In this document: positions 17,528 through 26,131 of the stretch, piece by piece
Numbering within the stretch: position 1 is the first letter of the stretch
Layout of the letters: the number at the start of each line of letters is the position of its first letter
Source of the DNA: Paraflavitalea devenefica
GTDB taxonomy: Bacteria; Bacteroidota; Bacteroidia; Chitinophagales; Chitinophagaceae
Length of the DNA: 64,000 nt
Assembly: GCF_011759375.1 (NCBI RefSeq)
Contig: NZ_JAARML010000002.1
Location: 2,046,001-2,110,000 of the forward strand
Direction of reading: 5' to 3'
Notes under the pieces: generated by a model
Told to the model about the DNA's origin: nothing
Database searches by the model: none
What the model saw: only the letters and a program-made list of their open reading frames with translations
Program-made: the position numbers and the translations under genes

Positions 17528-20179
17528 ATGAGAAAAATAATGACTTATTGGCAGACTGTTTGTAAAGCAGGTAACGGGAGCGTTGTATTACTCTTTTTAA
17601 TGTTTTTGCTGACCAGTAGAACATGGGCAGCAACCATCACCGTTACTTCTTTACCGGCCCTGCAAACGGCTATTAATAATGCAGCGCCGGGCGATATTAT
17701 CATTCTGACCAATGGGGTATATACAGCTTCTGCAGACATTACGATTAATAAGCAGGGTACCGCCGCGCAGCCCATTACCATTAAAGCACAGTCTATTGGG
17801 GGCGCAGAAGTACGGGGAACGGCCGGATTCAGTATTGTAAGCCCGGCGAGGTACATCATTATACAGGGCTTCAGGTTCACCCACAATGCTTCGCAGGCCA
17901 CCATGGCCAGCGGCACCAGCTTTTGCCGGTGGACCCGGAATGTTTTTGAAACACCGGGACAGGGGGAGAACCTTTCCATTAATGGCAATGATCATGAAGT
18001 GGATTACAATACTTTCCAGCACAAGGATGCGCTGGGCCGTTTTATTACCGTGCGTGGAAGCGGCAGCCAGATCGCGCAGCGGATACATATCCACCACAAT
18101 TACTTTTTTGATCAACAACCACAAACCGGCAATGGCGCCGAAACACTACAGTTTGGTTTGAGCGGCTACAGTCTTTCTTCCAGCAACAGCATTGTAGAAT
18201 ACAACCTCTTTGAGAACTGTCATGGCGAGAATGAACTGATCTCCGTAAAAGCTTCTGCGGTGACACTGCGGTACAATACCATCCGTGATTGCCCTGCCCA
18301 GTTTACCCTGCGGCATGGCAACTTCTGCCTTGTATATGGCAATTACTTTATCAATACGCCGGGTATCCGCATTTTTGGCGATGACCATAAGATATTCAGC
18401 AATCATTTTGAGAATTGCAATCCTGCCATCAATATAGGCAATGGTGATGGAGAGGTGGCCAATGGGGATCCACTCACGGCGCATGACCGGCCCGATAGGG
18501 TATTGGTAGCGTTTAATACGCTGGTCAATAATCCCGGCAATATTACCCAGAATGGCCGTACCAATGGCCTGGGTGCTACTGCCATTACTGTTGCCAATAA
18601 CGTTATACAGGGTGGGGGAGCGGCAGCCTCTATAGCGGGTCCGTATACCGGTGGTGTATGGAGCGGCAACCTGCTCTATAATACCAATGGCGCAGGGGCT
18701 ATGCCTTCGGCTGGTTATACTACGGCCAATCCATTACTGGCCAGGGATGCTACAGGTACTTTTCACCTGCAGGCCGGAAGTCCGGCCATCAACAGCGCTA
18801 CCGGTTCTTATCCATCTGTGACCACCGATATGGATGGCCAGGCGCGTACTTCACCCTTGGATAAAGGAGCCGATGAGGTTTCCGGTGCCGCTGTAACAGC
18901 GCAGCTACTCACTACTGCGATGGTGGGTCATAACGGCAGCTCCACACCGCCAACGCCTGGTTGTGAACCAGTGAGCGCCAGCGCTGATGATGGAAATGTA
19001 CCGGCCAATGTACTGGATAATGATCTCAATACCCGCTGGAGCGCCAATGGCGATGGCCAGTGGATACAGTTTTGCCTGGGCGAAACAGCTACCGTTACCG
19101 GTGTGCAAATCGCTTTTTACAATGGCGATACACGCACTTCCACCTTTGATGTATTGACAGGTACCGATGGCGTGAACTGGACCACGGTGGCAGCCGGACG
19201 TGTAAGCAGCGGCACTTCCCTGAACCTGGAAACATTCACCTTCAGTGCCAGGACAGCCAAATACGTGCGCATTGCAGGGCATGGTAACAGTGTGAATTTA
19301 TGGAACAGCTATACAGAAGTAAAAATACAAACGCAAACATCCGGCGGAGGTACTACCACACTTACCCCCACGCAGGATGCGTATGTGCGTAACGGTACCA
19401 ATGCAGATGTAACCCATGGCACCACTGATGCTGCCAACCTGCTTACCAAACTGAACGCTACCGCCTCTGCCGGTAATGACCGGCATACTTACCTGCAGTT
19501 TAATACCAGTAGTGTAAGTGGTAATATTACGGCTGCTACGCTCAGGCTGCATGGCGGACTGGATGATAACCGGGATAACAATATACCGGTGAACGTATAT
19601 GCAGTAAGCAATACTACCTGGACGGAATCAGCCATCACCTGGAACAATAAACCCGCTACCGGCGATTCCCTGCAACGCGTGGTGGTAACAGATTCTGTGA
19701 AGCGTTATTATACCTGGGATATTACGGCCTATGTACAGGCAGAAAAAGCGGCGGGCAGGAATACCATCTCCCTGGCCTTACTGGCCAGGATAGCTACCGA
19801 TCCCCGTATTGCCTGGAGCTCGAAAGAAGCAGGCGCCAATCCGCCACAACTGGTGATCACTACCGACAATTCTTTACTGACCAGTGTTAGCGCCTCATCA
19901 TTCGCTGTGAAAGAGGGTGTGAACAATCAACTATTGAACAGTTATCCCAATCCATTTGGTAACAGCAGTACCATTCGCTTCTACCTGGAAAAAGCGGGTC
20001 ATACCCACCTTGCCGTGTATGATATCAGTGGCAGGCAGGTTGCGGTATTGGCCAATGGCCAGTTGCCGGTTGGTTACCATCAACGTCAGTTTGATGCCAC
20101 CGGATCACCGGCTGGTATATACCTGTTGAGGCTGGTGCAGGCAGGTAAAGTCATTACACAAAAAATAGTAAAGGAATAA
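17528..20179 (+). CDS. Secreted polysaccharide lyase family 6 (chondroitinase B/alginate lyase type) with F5/8C, DNRLRE and T9SS domains
   Basis: The product (883 residues from ATG 17528; the open frame upstream is out of keeping with a signal peptide) has an N-terminal right-handed beta-helix to about residue 465. The PL6 signature is clear: ENELISVKASAVTLRYNTI followed by FTLRHGNFCLVYGNYF, carrying the Lys and Arg used for catalysis in chondroitinase B. PL6 enzymes cleave alginate or dermatan sulfate by beta-elimination. A discoidin (F5/8C) module, a DNRLRE/CBM96 module and a T9SS type A tail (SYPNPF to KIVKE) follow. CBM96 has been linked to alginate binding, which together with the neighbouring PL7-like protein favours alginate as substrate. 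Confidence 0.9.
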   Translation: MRKIMTYWQTVCKAGNGSVVLLFLMFLLTSRTWAATITVTSLPALQTAINNAAPGDIIILTNGVYTASADITINKQGTAAQPITIKAQSIGGAEVRGTAGFSIVSPARYIIIQGFRFTHNASQATMASGTSFCRWTRNVFETPGQGENLSINGNDHEVDYNTFQHKDALGRFITVRGSGSQIAQRIHIHHNYFFDQQPQTGNGAETLQFGLSGYSLSSSNSIVEYNLFENCHGENELISVKASAVTLRYNTIRDCPAQFTLRHGNFCLVYGNYFINTPGIRIFGDDHKIFSNHFENCNPAINIGNGDGEVANGDPLTAHDRPDRVLVAFNTLVNNPGNITQNGRTNGLGATAITVANNVIQGGGAAASIAGPYTGGVWSGNLLYNTNGAGAMPSAGYTTANPLLARDATGTFHLQAGSPAINSATGSYPSVTTDMDGQARTSPLDKGADEVSGAAVTAQLLTTAMVGHNGSSTPPTPGCEPVSASADDGNVPANVLDNDLNTRWSANGDGQWIQFCLGETATVTGVQIAFYNGDTRTSTFDVLTGTDGVNWTTVAAGRVSSGTSLNLETFTFSARTAKYVRIAGHGNSVNLWNSYTEVKIQTQTSGGGTTTLTPTQDAYVRNGTNADVTHGTTDAANLLTKLNATASAGNDRHTYLQFNTSSVSGNITAATLRLHGGLDDNRDNNIPVNVYAVSNTTWTESAITWNNKPATGDSLQRVVVTDSVKRYYTWDITAYVQAEKAAGRNTISLALLARIATDPRIAWSSKEAGANPPQLVITTDNSLLTSVSASSFAVKEGVNNQLLNSYPNPFGNSSTIRFYLEKAGHTHLAVYDISGRQVAVLANGQLPVGYHQRQFDATGSPAGIYLLRLVQAGKVITQKIVKE

Positions 20180-20206
20180 TTACATCAAATACAAAACTAA
20201 CTACCA

Positions 20207-21628
20207 ATGAAGGCCATTAAACATATCACCATACTGGGCATGTTATTTTTCCTCATCCCCTGCGTACCTACGCAGGCGCAGTTGGGCAGCGGATGGGTGT
20301 CTTATTCTCCTACCAAGAAGATACACCTGGATAATGAAGACGGGTTACAGATATTTAACTGGAGCGCCTTTCAATCGGTATGCAGTCCGGTATGTGCAGA
20401 TTATACTTATACCAGCAGCAATGATACGGAGACGTTCCGCCTGTTCGACAACCGGACAAACCGTTCTGAGATCAGGTTACAGAATGACTATTCCACCGGC
20501 AGCCGGCAGTTTGAAGGGTATGTTACCATTTATGCGCCACTGGAGGATGAAAGCCTGATGCAGATCTTTGGCAGTACTTCCGGCGCCACACAAATGATGA
20601 TACGGGGTTATGCGGCTGATGGTGGCTCTATCCGTGGAGCAGGGCAAACATTAGCTACCGGCATCTACGGCGTGGAGTTACGTATTAATGTGATCCACCT
20701 GCAGGAAGATGTAGGCAATAAGATCATTATCTATGTGAATGGTGTTAAGAAAGCAGAGATTGCCGATAATGAAGCGGTGACCAATTATCATAAATATGGC
20801 AACTATGGAACGCTCACTACAGATGAAGCGGTGGTAAAATGGCGGCGAGCCAGGTTCTTCCGGGATGGCACGGCGCCGTCTGGTGGGACTGTTACCAACC
20901 TCGCATTGAATAAACCGGTCACTGCCTCTTCAGAACCGCAACCTGAAAATCCTGCTGCTTCGGCAGTAGATGACAATACCGGCACCCGCTGGTCGGCCAC
21001 CGGCTATCCCCAATGGCTGGAAGTAGACCTGGGCGCTGTATCCACCCTCAACAGAACGGAGTTGGTATGTTATGCCGACCGCGCTTATCAGTATACTATT
21101 CAAACAAGGAGCAGTACTTCCGGTTCCTGGACACAGGTGGTGAACCGCAGCAGTAATACCACACCTGGCACAGCCGCTTCACCTATTGTAGATAACCTAA
21201 GTAGCATAAGCGCCCGCTATGTACGGATCAATGTTACCGGCGCTTCGGGCTATACAGGTCCCTGGGCCAGCCTCGCTGAGTTCAGGGTGTTTGGCACTTC
21301 CACCGCATTAACAGCTACTGCGCCCGGTACGGTACAGGCTAAAGTTGGTGATGACAAGGTTGCAAGGGGGGGCGATAATGATCTTCTTGTAGCACCGAAT
21401 CCCGTTACGGGCGGGAAAGCGACCCTGAAGTATATACTAATGCAGGCTGGCCAGGTACATATCGCTGTGTACAACACCAGCGGACAGGCAGAAATACTGG
21501 CCAATACCTATCGTTCTGCCGGCACATATACCCTTGACTGGAATACCGCCGGTAAAGCAAAAGGATTGTATATCGTGAACATGGTAGCCGGTGATAAGAA
21601 GCATAGTATTCGCTTGCTGGTGAAATAA
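20207..21628 (+). CDS. Secreted PL7-like lyase with F5/8C module and T9SS tail
   Basis: The 473-residue protein has a signal peptide and a jelly-roll domain to about residue 225. It contains NRSEIR, which resembles the RxE(L/I)R motif of PL7 alginate lyases, and YHKYGNYG, which resembles the YFKAGxYxQ motif. The third PL7 motif, QIH, seems to read QIFG, so the usual catalytic His is not seen. A divergent F5/8C module (about 232-360; ALNKPVTASSE, DDNTGTRWSATG) and a C-terminal T9SS sorting domain follow. The gene starts 27 bp after the PL6 stop and ends 24 bp before the GH5 gene, so the three are one transcript. If the His loss is real, the protein could be a binding protein or act through a different base. 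Confidence 0.7.
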   Translation: MKAIKHITILGMLFFLIPCVPTQAQLGSGWVSYSPTKKIHLDNEDGLQIFNWSAFQSVCSPVCADYTYTSSNDTETFRLFDNRTNRSEIRLQNDYSTGSRQFEGYVTIYAPLEDESLMQIFGSTSGATQMMIRGYAADGGSIRGAGQTLATGIYGVELRINVIHLQEDVGNKIIIYVNGVKKAEIADNEAVTNYHKYGNYGTLTTDEAVVKWRRARFFRDGTAPSGGTVTNLALNKPVTASSEPQPENPAASAVDDNTGTRWSATGYPQWLEVDLGAVSTLNRTELVCYADRAYQYTIQTRSSTSGSWTQVVNRSSNTTPGTAASPIVDNLSSISARYVRINVTGASGYTGPWASLAEFRVFGTSTALTATAPGTVQAKVGDDKVARGGDNDLLVAPNPVTGGKATLKYILMQAGQVHIAVYNTSGQAEILANTYRSAGTYTLDWNTAGKAKGLYIVNMVAGDKKHSIRLLVK

Positions 21629-21652
21629 TTGATCAACCTAAAATAAATCCTC

Positions 21653-23914
21653 ATGAAAAAAAGCATCCATCTTTTGCTGCAGGCAGTAAGCCTGTTATGG
21701 CTGATCCTGCTGATCGCTCCGCATGCCGGGGCGCAAACGCCTGTGGCTAAAAACGGCCAGTTGCAGGTAATAGGACTAAAGCTCTGTAACCAGTATGGCA
21801 ATCCCATTCAATTGCGGGGTATGAGCACACACGGTATTCAATGGTATGGCTGGGGAAGTTGCCTGACAGAAGCTTCCCTTGACGCACTGGCCAATGACTG
21901 GGGCGCTGATATTTTACGCATATCCCTGTATGTACAGGAGGGCGGTTATGATACCGACCCGGCAGGCTTTACCGCCCAGGTAAGCCGGCTGATAGAAGAA
22001 GCTACTGAAAGAGGGATGTATGCGCTGGTAGACTGGCATCAACTGGATCCTGGTGATCCTAATGCCAACCTTGCCAAAGCCAAGACCTTTTTCACGGCTA
22101 TTGCCAATGCGCATAAGGATAAGGTCAATATCATTTATGATGTATGTAATGAGCCCAACGGGGTTACCTGGGCACGGATCAAAACGTATGCCGATCAGAT
22201 CATCCCGGTTATCCGTGCCATTGATGCCAATGCACCCATATTGGTGGGTACACATGGCTGGGCATCCCTGGGCATTTCTGATGGCCGCACAGCACAGGAT
22301 ATAGTGAGTAACCCGCTGACTTTCTCCAATATCATGTACACGTTCCATTTTTATGCGGCTTCGCATGGTAATGAATACTATGATGAGCTGAACTGGGCTT
22401 CGGACCGCCTGCCCATTTTTGTAACGGAGTTTGGTACACAAACCTACACAGGCGATGGTGGTAATGATTTTACCATGAGCCAGCGTTATATTGATCTGCT
22501 GCGTACCAAAAAGATCAGTTGGACCAACTGGAATTATTCGGATGACTTCAGAAGCGGCGCCGTATGGCAAACAGGTACTTGTTCTGCCGGCCCCTGGACA
22601 GTGGCCAGGCTGAAGCCTGCCGGTGTATGGATCCGTGAGCGTATGCTGAGCCCGGCTGATGATTTCCCCGGTGGGGTAGTTACGCCTCCCTGCGATCCGG
22701 TGAGCGCCAGTGGCAATGATGGCAATGTGCCGGCCAATGTACTGGACAACAACTTAAGTACCCGCTGGAGCGCCAATGGCGACGGGCAATGGATACAATT
22801 CTGTTTGAGCGATACGGTTTCTATAACAGGTGTGCAGATCGCTTTCTACAGTGGTAATGCACGCACTTCCACTTTCGATGTGCTGGTGGGCAATGATGGT
22901 ACCAACTGGACCACGGCGTCGGCAGGCCGTGTAAGCAGCGGCACTTCCCTGAACCTTGAAACCTTTACGTTTACGCCGAGGGATGGTAAATATGTGCGCA
23001 TCGTAGGACATGGTAATAGTGTGAATCTATGGAACAGTTATACAGAAGTAAAAATACAAACCGGCAGCGGCGGCGGCAATCAGCAGCAAACTTTCCTGCC
23101 CTTGCAGGATGCGTATGTGCGTGATGGCACCAATGCAGGTACCACGTTCGGTACTACTGACTCCACGTTACTCATCACCAAGATATCGCCGGCCGGCCAA
23201 TTGAACAATGCACGGGAAGCTTACCTGCGTTTTAACCTCACTGGTTTAAGTGGAACAGTGTCTGCCGTTCAGTTGAGGGTATATGGCAAAATAGATGGCA
23301 CCGCGGTTCCCAGTGTGCCGGTAGGCGTATTTGCGGTGTCGAATACTACCTGGACAGAGACTGCCCTTACCTGGAATAATAAACCGGCTTCCGGCATCGC
23401 GTTGGATACCGCTACAGCCACCAATGCCGCTTATACTTACCATACCTGGGATATTACCAGCTATGTGCAGAGCGAACTGGCCGCAGGCCGTACCAATATT
23501 GCGTTGGTGATGAAGAGCCTGCAGGCGCATGACCCACGGATATTCTGGAACTCCAGCGAGTTTGGCTCCAACCCGCCGCAACTGGTGGTTACCACTACAC
23601 AAACACTGGCAGCCGGCCGATTGCAAACCGCTACAGTAGCAGATGAGGAGGCGGTGGTAAAAGCATCGCTCCGCAGTTTTCCCAATCCTTTCCACGAAAG
23701 CAATACCATTCAGTTTTACCTGGAAAAGCCAGGATTCACCAACCTGACAGTATATGATATCACCGGAAAACAGGTGGCTGTATTGGTGAATGGGCATTTG
23801 CCGGCAGGACAACACAGGGCTGTGTTTAAACCCGCAGGTACTGCCACCGGTATTTATACCATCAGGCTGATGCATGACCGCAAGGTCATCACGCAAAAGC
23901 TGGTGAGAGAGTAG
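21653..23914 (+). CDS. Secreted glycoside hydrolase family 5 endoglucanase with F5/8C, DNRLRE and T9SS domains
   Basis: The 753-residue protein has a signal peptide and a GH5 (probably subfamily 2) catalytic domain to about residue 340. LRGMSTHGIQWYG opens the barrel, YDVCNEPNG holds the acid/base Glu, and FVTEFGTQ holds the nucleophile Glu. ALVDWHQ and TFHFYA are also typical. An F5/8C module nearly identical to those in the PL6 and dehydrogenase proteins follows, then a DNRLRE module and a T9SS type A tail (SFPNPF to KLVRE). GH5_2 enzymes cut beta-1,4-glucans. It is the last gene of the cluster, with a terminator 30 bp on. Confidence 0.92.
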   Translation: MKKSIHLLLQAVSLLWLILLIAPHAGAQTPVAKNGQLQVIGLKLCNQYGNPIQLRGMSTHGIQWYGWGSCLTEASLDALANDWGADILRISLYVQEGGYDTDPAGFTAQVSRLIEEATERGMYALVDWHQLDPGDPNANLAKAKTFFTAIANAHKDKVNIIYDVCNEPNGVTWARIKTYADQIIPVIRAIDANAPILVGTHGWASLGISDGRTAQDIVSNPLTFSNIMYTFHFYAASHGNEYYDELNWASDRLPIFVTEFGTQTYTGDGGNDFTMSQRYIDLLRTKKISWTNWNYSDDFRSGAVWQTGTCSAGPWTVARLKPAGVWIRERMLSPADDFPGGVVTPPCDPVSASGNDGNVPANVLDNNLSTRWSANGDGQWIQFCLSDTVSITGVQIAFYSGNARTSTFDVLVGNDGTNWTTASAGRVSSGTSLNLETFTFTPRDGKYVRIVGHGNSVNLWNSYTEVKIQTGSGGGNQQQTFLPLQDAYVRDGTNAGTTFGTTDSTLLITKISPAGQLNNAREAYLRFNLTGLSGTVSAVQLRVYGKIDGTAVPSVPVGVFAVSNTTWTETALTWNNKPASGIALDTATATNAAYTYHTWDITSYVQSELAAGRTNIALVMKSLQAHDPRIFWNSSEFGSNPPQLVVTTTQTLAAGRLQTATVADEEAVVKASLRSFPNPFHESNTIQFYLEKPGFTNLTVYDITGKQVAVLVNGHLPAGQHRAVFKPAGTATGIYTIRLMHDRKVITQKLVRE

Positions 23915-23944
23915 GCGTTCTTATTTCCATATAGCAATTAACAA

Positions 23945-23973
23945 GCCGGGTACATCTGTACCTGGCTTTCTTT
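23945..23973 (+). terminator. Terminator of the secreted-enzyme cluster
   Basis: GCCGGGTACA pairs with TGTACCTGGC across a two-base loop (one mismatch), followed by TTTCTTT. The T-rich tail runs directly into the -7 element of the next gene. Confidence 0.75.
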
Positions 23974-23980
23974 ATCTTTG
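23973..23980 (+). promoter_or_regulatory. Putative -7 promoter element of the FKBP gene
   Basis: TATCTTTG, an exact TAnnTTTG match, ends 15 bp before the ATG at 23996. The transcript would therefore have a very short leader. Confidence 0.55.
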
Positions 23981-23995
23981 CGCAAAATATATGTC

Positions 23996-24430
23996 ATGGG
24001 AATTGCCGATAAATTGTTTCAGTTGAAGAATGAGAAAGCTGCCGCTAACCTGAAAGCGGGACAGGATTTCCTGGAAGCGAATAAACAAAAGCCAGGCATT
24101 GTGAGTCTGCCCAGCGGACTGCAATACGAGATTATTACCGAAGGCACAGGCCCCAAACCTGCTGCTACCAATAAAGTAACCTGCCATTATCATGGCACCC
24201 TGATTGACGGCACTGTCTTTGACAGCTCTGTAAAACGTGGACAGCCTGCCACTTTCCCCCTCAATATGGTGATCAAAGGTTGGACCGAAGGGCTGCAATT
24301 AATGCCACAGGGCAGCAAATGGCGCTTCTTCATTCCGGCCCACCTGGGTTATGGCGACCGGCAGGTGAGCGCCCAGATCGGTCCCAACAGCACGCTGATC
24401 TTTGAGGTGGAGCTGCTGGGGATTGCTTAG
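23996..24430 (+). CDS. FKBP-type peptidyl-prolyl cis-trans isomerase
   Basis: The 144-residue protein has a short helical N-terminus and an FKBP domain (about residues 38-143). FKBP hallmarks are visible: GTLIDGTVFDSS, VIKGWTEGLQLM, IPAHLGYGDR and LIFEVELL. There is no signal peptide, so it should be cytoplasmic, unlike most FklB/Mip-type relatives with this N-terminal helix. It catalyses proline isomerisation in protein folding. A TTG at 23978 would overlap the promoter, so ATG 23996 is preferred. Confidence 0.93.
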   Translation: MGIADKLFQLKNEKAAANLKAGQDFLEANKQKPGIVSLPSGLQYEIITEGTGPKPAATNKVTCHYHGTLIDGTVFDSSVKRGQPATFPLNMVIKGWTEGLQLMPQGSKWRFFIPAHLGYGDRQVSAQIGPNSTLIFEVELLGIA

Positions 24431-24529
24431 GCGGCCCTTACTTATTAATGATTTTTTTAATTCTTTTTTGTGGGGTAAGTTTATGGAGACATAATCAGCT
24501 ACGCTTTATAAACCACTAAAATTTACCTC

Positions 24530-25096
24530 ATGCAAAACAGAATCATCCTGCGTGGGGCTGCTGCCTTGATAGCAGTCTCTTTACTATTTGCCAATTGTAA
24601 GAAGGGAGATGCCGGACCTGCAGGCCCGGCCGGACCAGCGGGACCGGCAGGCGCAGCAGGTGCTACGGGTCCCAAAGGTGATACCGGCACTGCCAATGTT
24701 ATTTATTCTGCCTGGCTGGATGTGATTTATAATGTAGACACCACCAGCAGTGGCGATACACTTGGCTTTTATGCCAATATTACGGCGCCCAAACTTACCA
24801 GTACTATCCTGAACACCGGTGCCATGAAGGTGTTTTTCAACTTTGGCACCACCGCCGATCCGGATATTGTGCCCCTGCCATTATCCGATCCTTTTTTTGG
24901 GCTCTTTTTTACAGTAGATTACTTTGTGCAGCGTATCTACATTTATGCAAATGTGGATGCCAGCACAGTGGTAGTTGGCGGCAACAAATACCGGCAACAC
25001 CGCTATATCCTCATACCCGGCGGCACGAATGCCCGTATGGGTATTGACTGGAATGATTACAACAAAGTGAAAGAAGCGTTGAAGCTGCCTGATTGA
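24530..25096 (+). CDS. Collagen-like lipoprotein
   Basis: The 188-residue protein has a lipoprotein signal with Cys in LLFANC, then KKGDAGPAGPAGPAGPAG, a run of about nine Gly-X-Y triplets ending GPKGDTG. The C-terminal 135 residues form a globular, beta-rich domain of unknown function. Bacteroidota encode many such lipoproteins with a short collagen stalk, probably trimeric and surface exposed. It is monocistronic with its own terminator. Confidence 0.85.
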   Translation: MQNRIILRGAAALIAVSLLFANCKKGDAGPAGPAGPAGPAGAAGATGPKGDTGTANVIYSAWLDVIYNVDTTSSGDTLGFYANITAPKLTSTILNTGAMKVFFNFGTTADPDIVPLPLSDPFFGLFFTVDYFVQRIYIYANVDASTVVVGGNKYRQHRYILIPGGTNARMGIDWNDYNKVKEALKLPD

Positions 25097-25111
25097 TAAA
25101 AAGATAGAGTA

Positions 25112-25141
25112 GCCCGGGCAATAAGTCTGTCCGGGTTTTTT
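25112..25141 (+). terminator. Terminator of the collagen-like lipoprotein gene
   Basis: CCCGG (25113-25117) pairs with CCGGG (25131-25135), followed by TTTTTT (25136-25141). Confidence 0.75.
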
Positions 25142-25161
25142 GTACATTGAAGAGCCTTGAT

Positions 25162-25193
25162 TTTGCATAAATGGCTATAATTCAGTAAATTTG
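25162..25193 (+). promoter_or_regulatory. Putative promoter of the vapBC operon
   Basis: TTTG (25162-25165) and TAAATTTG (25186-25193) are separated by 20 bp, matching the Bacteroidota TTTG...TAnnTTTG arrangement. The antitoxin start codon is 14 bp beyond. Confidence 0.6.
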
Positions 25194-25206
25194 GTGAAAG
25201 GGAAGT

Positions 25207-25446
25207 ATGACTTATACTGAGAAACATATTGTTGAAACTTACGCAGGCCTTTTTGAAGGACTTAGTTCAATTAGTAAAATTGAATTAATAGAAAGTCTTT
25301 CCAAATCATTAAAGACTGAAAAAAAGACCAAAGAAAACAGTTTCTACAAATCTTTTGGTGCATTTTCCTCCGACAAGTCTGCTGAAGAAATTATTGCTGA
25401 CATTAAGTCAAGTAGAAAATTCAGAAAGAAAGACATTAAATTCTAA
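25207..25446 (+). CDS. VapB-type antitoxin
   Basis: The 79-residue protein lies immediately before a PIN toxin. Its N-terminal half is helical (KIELIESLSKSLK), and its C-terminal part, KSAEEIIADIKSSRKFRKKDI, has the amphipathic, Arg/Lys-ending form with which such antitoxins wrap the PIN toxin. In this family the antitoxin neutralises the toxin and represses the shared promoter. The stop codon shares one base with the toxin ATG (TAATG), so the two are translationally coupled. Confidence 0.8.
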   Translation: MTYTEKHIVETYAGLFEGLSSISKIELIESLSKSLKTEKKTKENSFYKSFGAFSSDKSAEEIIADIKSSRKFRKKDIKF

Positions 25447-25850
25447 TGCAGTATCTTCTTGACACGAATATCTGTGTATTCTTTCTGCGTGGTAAATTGA
25501 ATCTGGACGAAATTGTCCGGACCAAGGGACGTGAAAACTGTTACATATCCGAAATTACTGTCGCTGAACTGCGCTACGGAGCAGAAAATAGCGATAATCC
25601 TGCTAAATCGCATAAAGCAGTAGATGCTTTTTTGAATGGGCTTTCCATAATACCGATTTTTGGTTGTATAAAACGATATGCAAAGGAAAAAGTCAGACTC
25701 CGTAAAATGGGCAAACCAATGCACGATGAGTTTGATCTGTTAATCGGCGTTACTGCCATTGAGAATAAATTAACGCTGGTTACCGAAAACATCAAGGACT
25801 TTGAACGGTTGGATGGAATTAAGATCGAGAATTGGTTCAAGCGAAAATAA
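25446..25850 (+). CDS. vapC: VapC-type PIN-domain ribonuclease toxin
   Basis: The 134-residue protein is a complete PIN domain. The metal-binding acids are D6 (LLDTNI), E41 (TVAELRYG) and the Asp in DEFDLLIG, with TENIKDF after it. VapC toxins are Mg-dependent RNases that cut tRNA or rRNA to stop growth. The one-base overlap with the antitoxin and the shared promoter make this a standard type II toxin-antitoxin pair. The bases here look more AT-rich than in the flanking genes, as is common for mobile modules. Confidence 0.92.
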   Translation: MQYLLDTNICVFFLRGKLNLDEIVRTKGRENCYISEITVAELRYGAENSDNPAKSHKAVDAFLNGLSIIPIFGCIKRYAKEKVRLRKMGKPMHDEFDLLIGVTAIENKLTLVTENIKDFERLDGIKIENWFKRK

Positions 25851-26027
25851 TACCCCACAATAATACCCACAGGATTTCCCTTCAATAACCTTCCTCTTTA
25901 CCTCTCCCCATTTTTATGCTGCGGAACAATAGTATTGTGGACGGGTTCGACATGGAGTTTTACTGCGTTAGATGTGCTGAAAACCGGGGAGAAAACAGTG
26001 CTATACCACAGATGGCCCATCCCTATT

Positions 26028-26131
26028 CGTAAACGTTTTAGTAAATAATTCTGCAAATTCTGCAAACGATTCCAGCTTTTTTTGCCAAGTTTGAGTTAGC
26101 TATATTCTAACATATAAACTGATTGCTTATG
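26028..26131 (+). promoter_or_regulatory. Control region of the SusC/SusD operon with AAACG operator pair
   Basis: TAAACGTTTTAGT (starting 26030) and TGCAAACGATTCCAGC (26061-26076) are two AAACG-centred, roughly palindromic sites 33 bp apart. A T-run, CAAGTTTGA, and a T/A-rich stretch follow, then GATTGCTTATG at the start codon. The same series, with the same 33-bp spacing and the same ending, recurs at 56712-56815 beside a lacI gene. The form fits a LacI-family operator. Confidence 0.65.

Noticed and set aside
25900..26030. tmRNA or other structured RNA suggested by a GGGTTCGAC word
   Set aside because: The word is isolated; no matching stems or tag-peptide frame was seen.
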